This document shows, piece by piece, positions 1-4,718 of a stretch of 5,331 nt of DNA. The translations under genes and the position numbers were made by a program. Each line of letters starts with the position of its first letter. Position 1 is the first letter of the stretch. Source of the stretch: an uncultured Collinsella sp. (GTDB lineage: Bacteria > Actinomycetota > Coriobacteriia > Coriobacteriales > Coriobacteriaceae); NCBI GenBank assembly GCA_900554595.1, contig USHZ01000136.1, forward strand, positions 1-5,331, given 5' to 3'. The notes under the pieces were generated by a model. That model ran no database searches, had not been told where the DNA came from, and saw only the letters and a list, made by a program, of their open reading frames with translations.

Positions 1-631
1 GCTGCAGCTTTGCCGTACCCAGCACCATCTGGCTCACAATGCGATAGGCATCGGCGCGCGGAATACCGTGTTTGACGGCCGCATCGCCCAGAGCCTCAAT
101 CGCCATGGCGACAAACGCCGGGGCGCAACCGCCCACGGTGCCGCCCACAAACAGCAGACTCGAATCGAGCTCGACCACCGTGCCAAGCTTTCCGAGCAGA
201 CCAAGCACCGTGGCACGCTGCTCATCGCTAAGCGTGGAAGCCTTCTCGCAGGCGATAACGCCCTCGTCCACCGAAACCGGCGTGTTGGGCACCGTCGAGA
301 CATGAGCGACACCTGGCAGGACCTGTTCCCACTTGGCGCTATCCCAGGTCCAGGCGACCGAAAGGACGACCTTGTCGGCAAGCGCATCCTTGAGTGGAGC
401 GAAGACCTTCTCAATCATGTACGGCTTGACCGCCGCAACCACGATATCGGACGCGGCAACAACCTCCGCCGCATCATGGCAGGCAGCCATGCCCCGCGCC
501 TCGCAACGCTCGACCAGAGCATCGTAGCGGCCCGCGCAGGCGCACATGTCGCCCGCGGCCACGCCGGCGGCAATCCAGCCATCGGCCATAGCGCTCGCCA
601 TATTGCCAAAACCGACAAATCCGATCTTCAT
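1..631 (-). CDS. proC: Pyrroline-5-carboxylate reductase, C-terminus cut by the window edge
   Basis: ProC catalyses the last step of proline synthesis, the NAD(P)H-dependent reduction of pyrroline-5-carboxylate, in the cytoplasm. Reading leftwards from ATG 631-629 gives 210 uninterrupted residues. Residues 1-11 (MKIGFVGFGNM) are the Rossmann dinucleotide-binding turn. AAVKP at 66-70 and the TVPNTP segment at 113-118 are family signatures. Residues 164-210 match the start of the helical dimerisation domain (APAFVAMAIEALGDAAVKHG, then PRADAY and LGTAKLQ). Family members have about 265-280 residues, so some 55-70 are missing, including the SSPGGT substrate-binding loop. An AGAGGA-type ribosome site lies about 9 bases before the ATG (around 641-646) and supports this start. 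One oddity is that the usual SGSGPA segment reads GGCAPA here. The 73-base gap to rlmH holds nothing else obvious. Family assignment is firm; exact substrate preference is inferred. Confidence 0.93.
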   Translation of the reverse strand, partial: MKIGFVGFGNMASAMADGWIAAGVAAGDMCACAGRYDALVERCEARGMAACHDAAEVVAASDIVVAAVKPYMIEKVFAPLKDALADKVVLSVAWTWDSAKWEQVLPGVAHVSTVPNTPVSVDEGVIACEKASTLSDEQRATVLGLLGKLGTVVELDSSLLFVGGTVGGCAPAFVAMAIEALGDAAVKHGIPRADAYRIVSQMVLGTAKLQ

Positions 632-704
632 ATCACACAGTCCTCTCAGATGCGTTCCTCAAAACGAAAGTCATTGTCCCACGCCATTGTTTCGTATTGC
701 CGAC

Positions 705-1175
705 CTACTTGTGATACGGCTCGCCACGGCTAATCTTGCAGGCGCGGTAGATCTGCTCCAGCAGCACCACGCGCGCCAGGTTGTGCGGCAAGGTAATGCG
801 TCCAAAGCTGAGCATCTCGTCGGCGCGGGCGCGCACGGCATCGCTCACGCCGTCCGATCCGCCGATTACAAAAGCGATGTCACTGTTGCCTCGCAGCATG
901 AGGTCATCGAGACGGGTCGAGAACTCCTCGCTCGAACGCTCCTTGCCCTCGATAGCCAGCAGAATCACATGTGCCCGCGGTGGCAGGGCAGCAAGAATCG
1001 CCACACCTTCTTTGTCGCGCGCGGCATCCACGCCGCCCGCCTTGGCCGGATCGATATCGGCAACCTCGCGCATATCTACCTTGGCATAGGCACCTAGGCG
1101 CTTGATGTATTCGGCGCACGCGTCCTTCCAAAAGCGCTCTTTGAGCTTGCCAACGCAAACAACGGTATATTTCAC
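705..1175 (-). CDS. rlmH: 23S rRNA (pseudouridine1915-N3)-methyltransferase RlmH
   Basis: RlmH is a SPOUT-class methyltransferase. As established for E. coli, it uses S-adenosylmethionine to methylate N3 of pseudouridine 1915 in helix 69 of 23S rRNA on assembled 70S ribosomes. The 156-residue product has the usual family length (E. coli 155). The N-terminus MKYTVVCVGKLKERF is typical. FVIGGSDG at 102-109 forms part of the knotted SAM site. The C-terminal block SFGRITLPHNLARV, EQIYRA and GEPYHK (about 123-156) is the family hallmark and includes the terminal Tyr-His-Lys. The start is GTG (1175-1173), chosen because AAGGAG lies 9 bases upstream and because the N-terminus aligns with the family. 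The gene lies 6 bases after the SPFH gene, so translational coupling is likely. No own promoter is visible. Confidence 0.97.
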   Translation of the reverse strand: MKYTVVCVGKLKERFWKDACAEYIKRLGAYAKVDMREVADIDPAKAGGVDAARDKEGVAILAALPPRAHVILLAIEGKERSSEEFSTRLDDLMLRGNSDIAFVIGGSDGVSDAVRARADEMLSFGRITLPHNLARVVLLEQIYRACKISRGEPYHK

Positions 1176-1181
1176 GCGCGT

Positions 1182-2120
1182 CTACTCCTTCGACTCGTTC
1201 TGAACTTTGCCGGCGGTCAGCATCTGCTCGAACATCGAGGCCGACTGCGAGAAATCACTCGGCAGCACGACCGTCGAGGTTTTGCCCGTGCGAGCGAACT
1301 CCGTCATCATCTCGGACCACTGCGTAAACATGAACAGCTGGTTGGCCTCATCGTTGCCGACGCCCGTCTCCTGGATGATCTCGAGCGAATCTTTGATGCC
1401 CAGCGCGATGGCCTTGCGCTGGTTGGCGATGCCCTCGCCCGCCTTTTCCATTGCCTCGGCCTCGGCGGTCGCCTCGGTAACGCGCTTGATGCGATCGGCC
1501 TCGGCGAGCTCCTGCGCAGCGGCGCGCTTTCGCTGGGCGGCGTTGATGTCGTTCATGGAGTTCTCGACCTCGGTCGGCAGCGCGATCTTGGTGATAAGTG
1601 TCGACACGAGGGTGAAGCCGTAGGCGGCCATTTGCTCGGACACGGTGGCGTTGACGTCCTTGGCGATATCGTCTTTTTTGGCAAAGACCTCATCGAGCGT
1701 GTAGACGGGGATGGAAGAGCGCAGGGCATCGGTGATGAAGTCACGCATTTGGTCGACGGGCTCCTGCAGCATGTAGTAGCTCTTGTAGATGCCCGAATCC
1801 GCCGGGCCGGCGCCCATGTCATAGCTCACGTGGTACTGAGCAGAGACCTCAAGGCCGATGGTCACGTTGTCCTGGGTCTTAACGTCGATGCCAAAACCGT
1901 TTTTCATGGTGCGCAGACTCACCGTGGCGGCTTTGCGGTCGATCACGGGCACCTTCATGTGGAAGCCCGCGTTGACGATGCGGTTGAACTTGCCCAGGCG
2001 TTCGATAATCACAGCATGCTGCTGTTCAACGACATAGCAGGCGTTGGGGAGCAGTAGCAACAAAATGATGATGGGAAGCAGAAGGCTCGTAAGGGCAGCG
2101 ATGATACCGGACAACAGCAT
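1182..2120 (-). CDS. SPFH/Band 7 membrane-anchored protein, HIR/stomatin-like
   Basis: This is a 312-residue protein of the SPFH (stomatin, prohibitin, flotillin, HflK/C) superfamily. Such proteins oligomerise at the membrane and organise microdomains or control membrane proteases. A hydrophobic N-terminal anchor spans about residues 8-25. The SPFH domain follows at about 28-190, with YVVEQQHAVIIERLGKF, VKTQDNVTIGLEVSAQYHV, and the DALRSSIPVYTLDEVFAKKD and IAKDV stretch. An Ala/Glu-rich, probably coiled-coil part runs about 190-235 (NDINAAQRKRAAAQELAEA). The segment IANQRKAIALGIKDSLEIIQ and the C-terminal TQWSEMMTEFA followed by STVVLPSDF resemble plant hypersensitive-induced-reaction (HIR) proteins more than classical stomatins. 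A start 21 bases upstream (GTG 2141) is possible, but ATG 2120 is preferred because AGAGGAG precedes it. No nfeD-like partner is seen nearby. No clear promoter was found; TATCCT on the minus strand near 2153-2158 is only a weak -10 candidate. The precise function is unknown. Confidence 0.92.
   Translation of the reverse strand: MLLSGIIAALTSLLLPIIILLLLLPNACYVVEQQHAVIIERLGKFNRIVNAGFHMKVPVIDRKAATVSLRTMKNGFGIDVKTQDNVTIGLEVSAQYHVSYDMGAGPADSGIYKSYYMLQEPVDQMRDFITDALRSSIPVYTLDEVFAKKDDIAKDVNATVSEQMAAYGFTLVSTLITKIALPTEVENSMNDINAAQRKRAAAQELAEADRIKRVTEATAEAEAMEKAGEGIANQRKAIALGIKDSLEIIQETGVGNDEANQLFMFTQWSEMMTEFARTGKTSTVVLPSDFSQSASMFEQMLTAGKVQNESKE
1185..1190 (-). promoter_or_regulatory. Ribosome binding site of rlmH, inside the end of the SPFH gene
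   Basis: AAGGAG on the minus strand is followed by a 9-base spacer and the GTG start of rlmH. It overlaps the last two sense codons of the upstream SPFH gene (Lys-Glu before TAG). This fixes the non-ATG start and suggests that ribosomes ending the SPFH gene feed rlmH. Confidence 0.75.
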
Positions 2121-2125
2121 GGTTT

Positions 2126-2132
2126 CTCCTCT
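2126..2132 (-). promoter_or_regulatory. Ribosome binding site deciding the SPFH start
   Basis: AGAGGAG on the minus strand lies 5 bases before ATG 2120-2118. It sits inside the extra codons that a start at GTG 2141 would add, so the shorter protein beginning MLLSGII is the better choice. Confidence 0.7.
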
Positions 2133-2197
2133 GAAAGGCACACGTTGGGACTAGGATACCCGCACGAAGCAGTTGTGTGACACCAACAAGAGGACCC

Positions 2198-2416
2198 GTG
2201 GTCAAAAAAGGCCAAATATGAGTACTGTTACCAGTTTAGTAGCAGCGTATTTGGGTCAAAATCGCCTCTTTGAACCCGAGATCTATCGAAATTACTTCCT
2301 TTTGTCTCAAGGTTGAGCCAAATTAGCGTACATCTGTTGCGTAAAATGAGCAAAAATGGCTTCGTAAAATGTCTCTAATTTCGTGCCAGTACTCATATTT
2401 GCCACTTTTTGACCAC
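2198..2416. repeat. AT-rich symmetrical element bounded by 34-base inverted repeats
   Basis: The left arm is 2198-2231 and the right arm is 2383-2416 read on the minus strand. They match at 29 of 34 positions, including an unbroken 14-base core AAATATGAGTACTG and a shared GTGGTCAAAAA outer end. Near the middle (2306-2317) is CTCAA-GG-TTGAG, a palindrome whose centre is within about 5 bases of the centre of the whole element. The segment is visibly richer in A and T than both flanks. Each arm places an ATG in the same position, giving two short convergent reading frames (2218-2316 plus, 2307-2396 minus) that overlap at the central palindrome. A short repeat CGTAAAATG occurs at 2340-2348 and 2363-2371. 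The architecture resembles a MITE-like or other non-autonomous repeat, or a paired protein-binding site. No flanking target duplication is evident and there is no transposase. Whether it is dispersed in the genome cannot be seen here. Confidence 0.6.
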
Positions 2417-2469
2417 AGGGGCATCTACCGCGCGAAATCAATAAGTCAAATCCGCCAAAAACGTCCCGT

Positions 2470-2494
2470 AAAAAAGCTCCCATTTCTGGGAGCT
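2470..2494 (-). terminator. Intrinsic terminator, left copy
   Basis: The 7-bp stem AGCTCCC/GGGAGCT (2475-2481 with 2488-2494) has a 6-base loop. On the minus strand it is followed by a run of T (2470-2474), the classic rho-independent form. It would stop transcription reading leftwards from the tRNA region. The plus-strand side has only CTTTCATT after the stem, so termination there would be weaker. Confidence 0.75.
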
Positions 2495-2505
2495 CTTTCA
2501 TTCAA

Positions 2506-2522
2506 TGGTGCGGCGAAAGGAC
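2506..2522 (-). pseudogene. tRNA-Leu 3'-end remnant
   Basis: On the minus strand this reads GTCCTTTCGCCGCACCA. It equals the last bases of the intact tRNA-Leu at 2694-2780, including the encoded CCA, apart from one missing base in the acceptor stem. The rest of the tRNA (T-loop, anticodon arm, D arm) is absent. The sequence on its 5' side is the unrelated hairpin-rich segment, so it cannot be a functional tRNA. Confidence 0.7.
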
Positions 2523-2607
2523 GTCCGCGTATCCGCTTCGCGGATCCGCACCGGCTTCGGCCGCCTGCCGGCGTCCTCGCCAGCTCGCTAAAAACGCTCC
2601 GCGTTTT
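2512..2607. other. GC-rich hairpin-rich segment between the two direct repeats
   Basis: A long-range stem pairs 2512-2516 with 2577-2581 and 2519-2523 with 2572-2576 (10 bp, with a 2-base AA bulge). It encloses a hairpin ATCCGC-TTC-GCGGAT (2531-2545). It also encloses a second stem CCGGC/GCCGG (2551-2555 with 2567-2571), or alternatively a CGGC-TTCG-GCCG tetraloop hairpin at 2552-2563. Just outside lies AAAACGC-TCC-GCGTTTT (2591-2607). The outer stem uses bases of the tRNA-Leu remnant. The spurious reading frame crossing this region on the minus strand has no protein-like features. It could be a structured RNA, a repetitive palindromic element or a recombination relic; its function is not known to me. 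Confidence 0.5.
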
Positions 2608-2657
2608 CTTGACGCTCGCTCCTTCGCAGGTTCAAGTCCCTGCGATGGGCCCATAAC

Positions 2658-2682
2658 AAAAAAGCTCCCATTGCTGGGAGCT
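2658..2682 (-). terminator. Intrinsic terminator of tRNA-Leu
   Basis: The stem AGCTCCC/GGGAGCT (2663-2669 with 2676-2682) with loop ATTGCT lies 11 bases beyond the CCA end of tRNA-Leu. On the minus strand it is followed by a T run (2658-2662). It is positioned to end the tRNA transcript. Confidence 0.85.
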
Positions 2683-2711
2683 CTTTCATTTAATGGTGCG
2701 GGCGAAAGGAC
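2658..2711. repeat. Direct repeat, right copy: terminator plus tRNA-Leu 3' end
   Basis: This is the 54-base partner of the block at 2470-2522. Here the tRNA part continues into a complete tRNA-Leu, so this copy is presumably the original and the left one the derivative. Confidence 0.85.
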
Positions 2712-2780
2712 TTGAACCTTCATGGGGTTGCCCCCATACGGACCTGAACCGTACGCGTCTGCCAATTCCGCCACGCCCGC
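2694..2780 (-). tRNA. tRNA-Leu, anticodon CAG
   Basis: Read on the minus strand, the 87-base sequence folds into a complete class II tRNA. The acceptor stem is GCGGGCG/CGCCCGC with discriminator A and an encoded CCA. The D arm has a GCG/CGC stem and a loop containing TTGGCAGA. The anticodon stem TACGG/CCGTA holds loop TTCAGGT, giving anticodon CAG (reads CUG). The long variable arm is TGGGG-GCAA-CCCCA. The T arm is GAAGG-TTCAAGT-CCTTT, with one G-U pair. The long variable arm and the A discriminator fit leucine. The gene has its own promoter and terminator and stands alone. Confidence 0.97.
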
Positions 2781-2793
2781 AGATGCAGGAATG

Positions 2794-2823
2794 ACTATAC
2801 CCTAAGCCCCGGCCGGTTCGCAA
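2794..2823 (-). promoter_or_regulatory. Probable sigma-70-type promoter of tRNA-Leu
   Basis: On the minus strand TTGCGA (2823-2818) and TATAGT (2799-2794) are separated by 18 bases. Transcription would start about 5-8 bases before the mature tRNA 5' end at 2780, leaving a very short leader. Confidence 0.65.
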
Positions 2824-2875
2824 GAACTTTTTTGACAACCCGAGAATCACCTGGCAGAACGGCTGGCGGCGCGGC

Positions 2876-2884
2876 TGCTAGAAT
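2876..2884 (+). promoter_or_regulatory. Candidate extended -10 promoter of the kinase operon
   Basis: TGCTAGAAT matches an extended -10 element (TGN plus TAGAAT). It would start transcription near 2890, giving a leader of roughly 45 bases before the kinase start. No good -35 lies at the expected distance. The TTGACA at 2832-2837 is 41 bases upstream of the -10, too far to pair with it. The promoter would be divergent from that of the tRNA. Confidence 0.4.
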
Positions 2885-2922
2885 GGTCGCATTGACGCGC
2901 CGGCAGCAAACGCAGCTGAAAC

Positions 2923-2927
2923 GAGGA
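2923..2927 (+). promoter_or_regulatory. Ribosome binding site of the kinase gene
   Basis: GAGGA lies 8 bases before GTG 2936 and supports that non-ATG start. A second purine block AGAGG (2929-2933) is only 2 bases from the start and is probably too close. Confidence 0.55.
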
Positions 2928-2935
2928 CAGAGGCC

Positions 2936-4717
2936 GTGCCAGATCCCACCCCCACGCAACAGGGCTGGGCTACGCCTTCATACCAGGTGCAGCCCCAACC
3001 CGAGCAGGCTCTCCTGCTCGGTCGCTACCGCGTGGTGGAGACCCGTGGCACCGGCGGCTTTGGCTCCGTGCAGGTCTGCTGGGACACGAGGCTCGAACGC
3101 AGGGTGGCCATCAAGTGCATGCCGCTCGCCACCGCGCCGGGCATGTCCGCCTCGACGCTGGCCGAGGCCCTCGACGAGGCCCGCATCACGTCTCGCCTCA
3201 CCCATCCCAACATCATCACCGTCCATGACTTTGAGGTCCGCGGCACCATGGCCTACCTCATCATGGAGTACGTGAACGGCCTCACGCTCGCCGAGCTCCT
3301 CGCGCGAGTCGAGAACGGCGTGCTCACGTATGACGAATGCGCGCACCTGCTCTCGAGTCTGGCCGCGGCGCTCGACTTTGCCCACGCCAACGACGTGCTG
3401 CACCTCGACATCAAGCCGTCAAACGTCTTTATCGACAGCTCGGGCACCGTGAAGCTCGGCGACTTTGGCATGGCGAGCCTCGCGAGCGTCGCCGGCTGGG
3501 AGGGCGCGCGGGGAGGAACCGTGGGGTACATGCCTCCCGAGCAGCTCGCCGGCGAGCTCGTTGACGAGCGCACGGACGTCTTTGCCCTGGGCGTGGTCTG
3601 CTACCAGGCCCTCACGGGCGTCTCCCCGTTCCTGGCAAAGGACGCCGAGGCATCACGCAAGAAGATCGAGCGGGGCGCGAGGCCCCTTGCCAAGGTGGAG
3701 CCCGAACTTGCCGGCCCGGTAAGCGACTTGATTGCGCGAGCGCTCTGCACCGATCCCTCCGAGAGACCGTCCACCGCGGGCGAGCTCGCCAAGCTCGCCG
3801 TCCCATACCTGGGCGATGAGGACGAGGGCCACGCGTCCGTGGCCGCGCTCGTGGCGCAGGCAACCGGCGAGCCAGACCCGAACGCGCAGGCATGGGAGCG
3901 GGCAGCCCATGTTGAGGCAGCCGAGCGCTGGCCCTGGCTTCCCGGCGCCATCGAGAGGTCCGTGGCCGCACTGGCAGCGGGCGGCGTGGCCTGGCGCGTC
4001 GTCCCCGGAATCTGCGCGGCGCTTGGCGTCCAGGTCTCTTCGTTGGGGGCCTCGACGGCGGGCGGCGCGGCCCTGGCCCTTCTCGGGGCATTCTCCCCCG
4101 CAGCGGGCGGGGCCACGGCATGCGTGCTCGCCGTGGCGGGCGTGCTGTCCTGCGGCATGTACTCGCCCGCGTTTCTCGTTGGCGCGCTCACGGCGCTCGC
4201 CCTTCTCGCATGGCGCGCGGCGACGGCCCGCGGCCAGGGCCTCTCCCATGCAGCGCTTCTGCTCCCGGCCTCGCTGGGCTCGCCGTTTGCGGGAGCATCC
4301 GTGGCAGGGGCCACGCTTGCACCCGCGGCCGCGCTCGCAACCGGCGCGGTGGGGGCGGCCCTTCAGCTTGTCGTCGCACAGGTCCCACAGGCGGCGTCCG
4401 GCGACGCGCTCGCCGCAGCCGTCCTGCAGACGCTCTCGCACGCCGGCCCGTGGCTCGCGATCGCGGGCTGCGCGCTCGGCGCCTGGCTTGCGTCGCTTGT
4501 GGGAGGCCGACGCGGTGGGGCCAGGGGCGTGGCGGGTCAGGCGGCGTGCGCGACCGTTCTCATCGCCACCCAGGTCCTCGCGGCCAGAGTGGAGAATGGC
4601 GGGTTATGGGCGGCGCCTGACGCGGCGGGTATAGCAGTTGCGGTAGTCTGTGCAGTACTTGTGAGCATTGTCATCTCGACCATCGGCCCCTCGCCGAGAC
4701 ATACGGAGGATGAGTAG
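2936..4717 (+). CDS. Eukaryotic-type Ser/Thr protein kinase with multi-pass membrane C-terminus
   Basis: This is a 593-residue protein kinase of the Hanks (PknB-like) type. The kinase domain spans about residues 31-290. It has the glycine loop GTGGFGSV (38-45), the ATP-anchoring lysine in VAIK (K60), the probable helix-C glutamate E81, and the catalytic loop HLDIKPSN (156-163; D158, K160, N163). It also has DFG (176-178), the activation-segment end GTVGYMPPEQ (194-203), DVFALG (214-219) and the conserved R277. The usual Arg of His-Arg-Asp is Leu157, so it is a non-RD kinase. After a linker (about 290-340), residues about 374-584 are Ala/Gly-rich with perhaps six to eight membrane spans. No PASTA or other extracellular sensor repeats are present, unlike PknB or StkP. 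The start is GTG at 2936 with GAGGA upstream; Pro-rich residues 1-25 may be a flexible tail. It is followed by an FhaA-like gene after one base. Catalysis and membrane location are inferred from motifs; ligand and substrates are unknown. Confidence 0.95.
   Translation: MPDPTPTQQGWATPSYQVQPQPEQALLLGRYRVVETRGTGGFGSVQVCWDTRLERRVAIKCMPLATAPGMSASTLAEALDEARITSRLTHPNIITVHDFEVRGTMAYLIMEYVNGLTLAELLARVENGVLTYDECAHLLSSLAAALDFAHANDVLHLDIKPSNVFIDSSGTVKLGDFGMASLASVAGWEGARGGTVGYMPPEQLAGELVDERTDVFALGVVCYQALTGVSPFLAKDAEASRKKIERGARPLAKVEPELAGPVSDLIARALCTDPSERPSTAGELAKLAVPYLGDEDEGHASVAALVAQATGEPDPNAQAWERAAHVEAAERWPWLPGAIERSVAALAAGGVAWRVVPGICAALGVQVSSLGASTAGGAALALLGAFSPAAGGATACVLAVAGVLSCGMYSPAFLVGALTALALLAWRAATARGQGLSHAALLLPASLGSPFAGASVAGATLAPAAALATGAVGAALQLVVAQVPQAASGDALAAAVLQTLSHAGPWLAIAGCALGAWLASLVGGRRGGARGVAGQAACATVLIATQVLAARVENGGLWAAPDAAGIAVAVVCAVLVSIVISTIGPSPRHTEDE
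4705..4710 (+). promoter_or_regulatory. Ribosome binding site choosing GTG 4719 for the FhaA-like gene
   Basis: GGAGGA lies inside the last codons of the kinase gene. It directly abuts or overlaps an in-frame ATG at 4710, so that ATG has no spacer. The in-frame GTG at 4719 sits 8 bases downstream, an ideal distance, and is therefore the preferred start. Confidence 0.7.
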
Positions 4718-4718
4718 C

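Larger units (their letters stand above)
2470..2522. repeat. Direct repeat, left copy: terminator plus tRNA-Leu 3' end
   Basis: This 53-base block is repeated at 2658-2711 with three differences: one base in the terminator loop (T versus G), one base before the CCA complement (C versus T), and one missing G in the tRNA acceptor part. It spans the poly-A/T tract, the terminator hairpin and the last bases of a tRNA-Leu. The two copies start 188 bases apart. The likeness is too high for chance and points to duplication or recombination at the tRNA 3' end. Confidence 0.85.

Noticed and set aside
34..618. Two minus-strand open frames inside proC (34-414 and 415-618)
   Set aside because: They are out of frame with the proC reading, which is continuous from 631 to the window edge and matches the family throughout.
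68..733. Long plus-strand open frame of 221 codons opposite proC and the 3' end of rlmH
   Set aside because: It lies antisense to the clearly recognised proC, spans the intergenic gap into rlmH, and its Arg/His-rich product is typical of a reverse-strand shadow in GC-rich DNA.
2121..2141. Seven-residue N-terminal extension of the SPFH protein from GTG 2141
   Set aside because: The strong AGAGGAG ribosome site lies inside this stretch at the right distance from ATG 2120, and the extension has no upstream ribosome site of similar quality.
2198..2416. CRISPR array or insertion sequence
   Set aside because: There are only two repeat units, in inverted not direct orientation, and no transposase reading frame or Cas gene lies anywhere in the window.
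2369..2656. 95-codon plus-strand open frame across the inverted repeat and the insert
   Set aside because: It crosses a terminator hairpin, the tRNA stub and palindromic DNA, has no ribosome site and shows no recognisable domain.
2502..2774. 90-codon minus-strand open frame beginning MAELADAYGSG
   Set aside because: It reads through the intact tRNA-Leu, the terminator and the hairpin-rich insert. The beginning is simply the translation of the tRNA and the rest has no protein-like pattern.
2832..2837. Perfect TTGACA as a -35 for the kinase promoter
   Set aside because: The best -10 (TAGAAT at 2879) is 41 bases downstream, and at 16-18 bases only a poor CAGAAC-like hexamer is found.
3601..4441. 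Long minus-strand and alternative-frame open frames inside the kinase C-terminal region
   Set aside because: High GC removes stop codons in several frames. Only the kinase frame has hydrophobic spans, a ribosome site and continuity with the catalytic domain.
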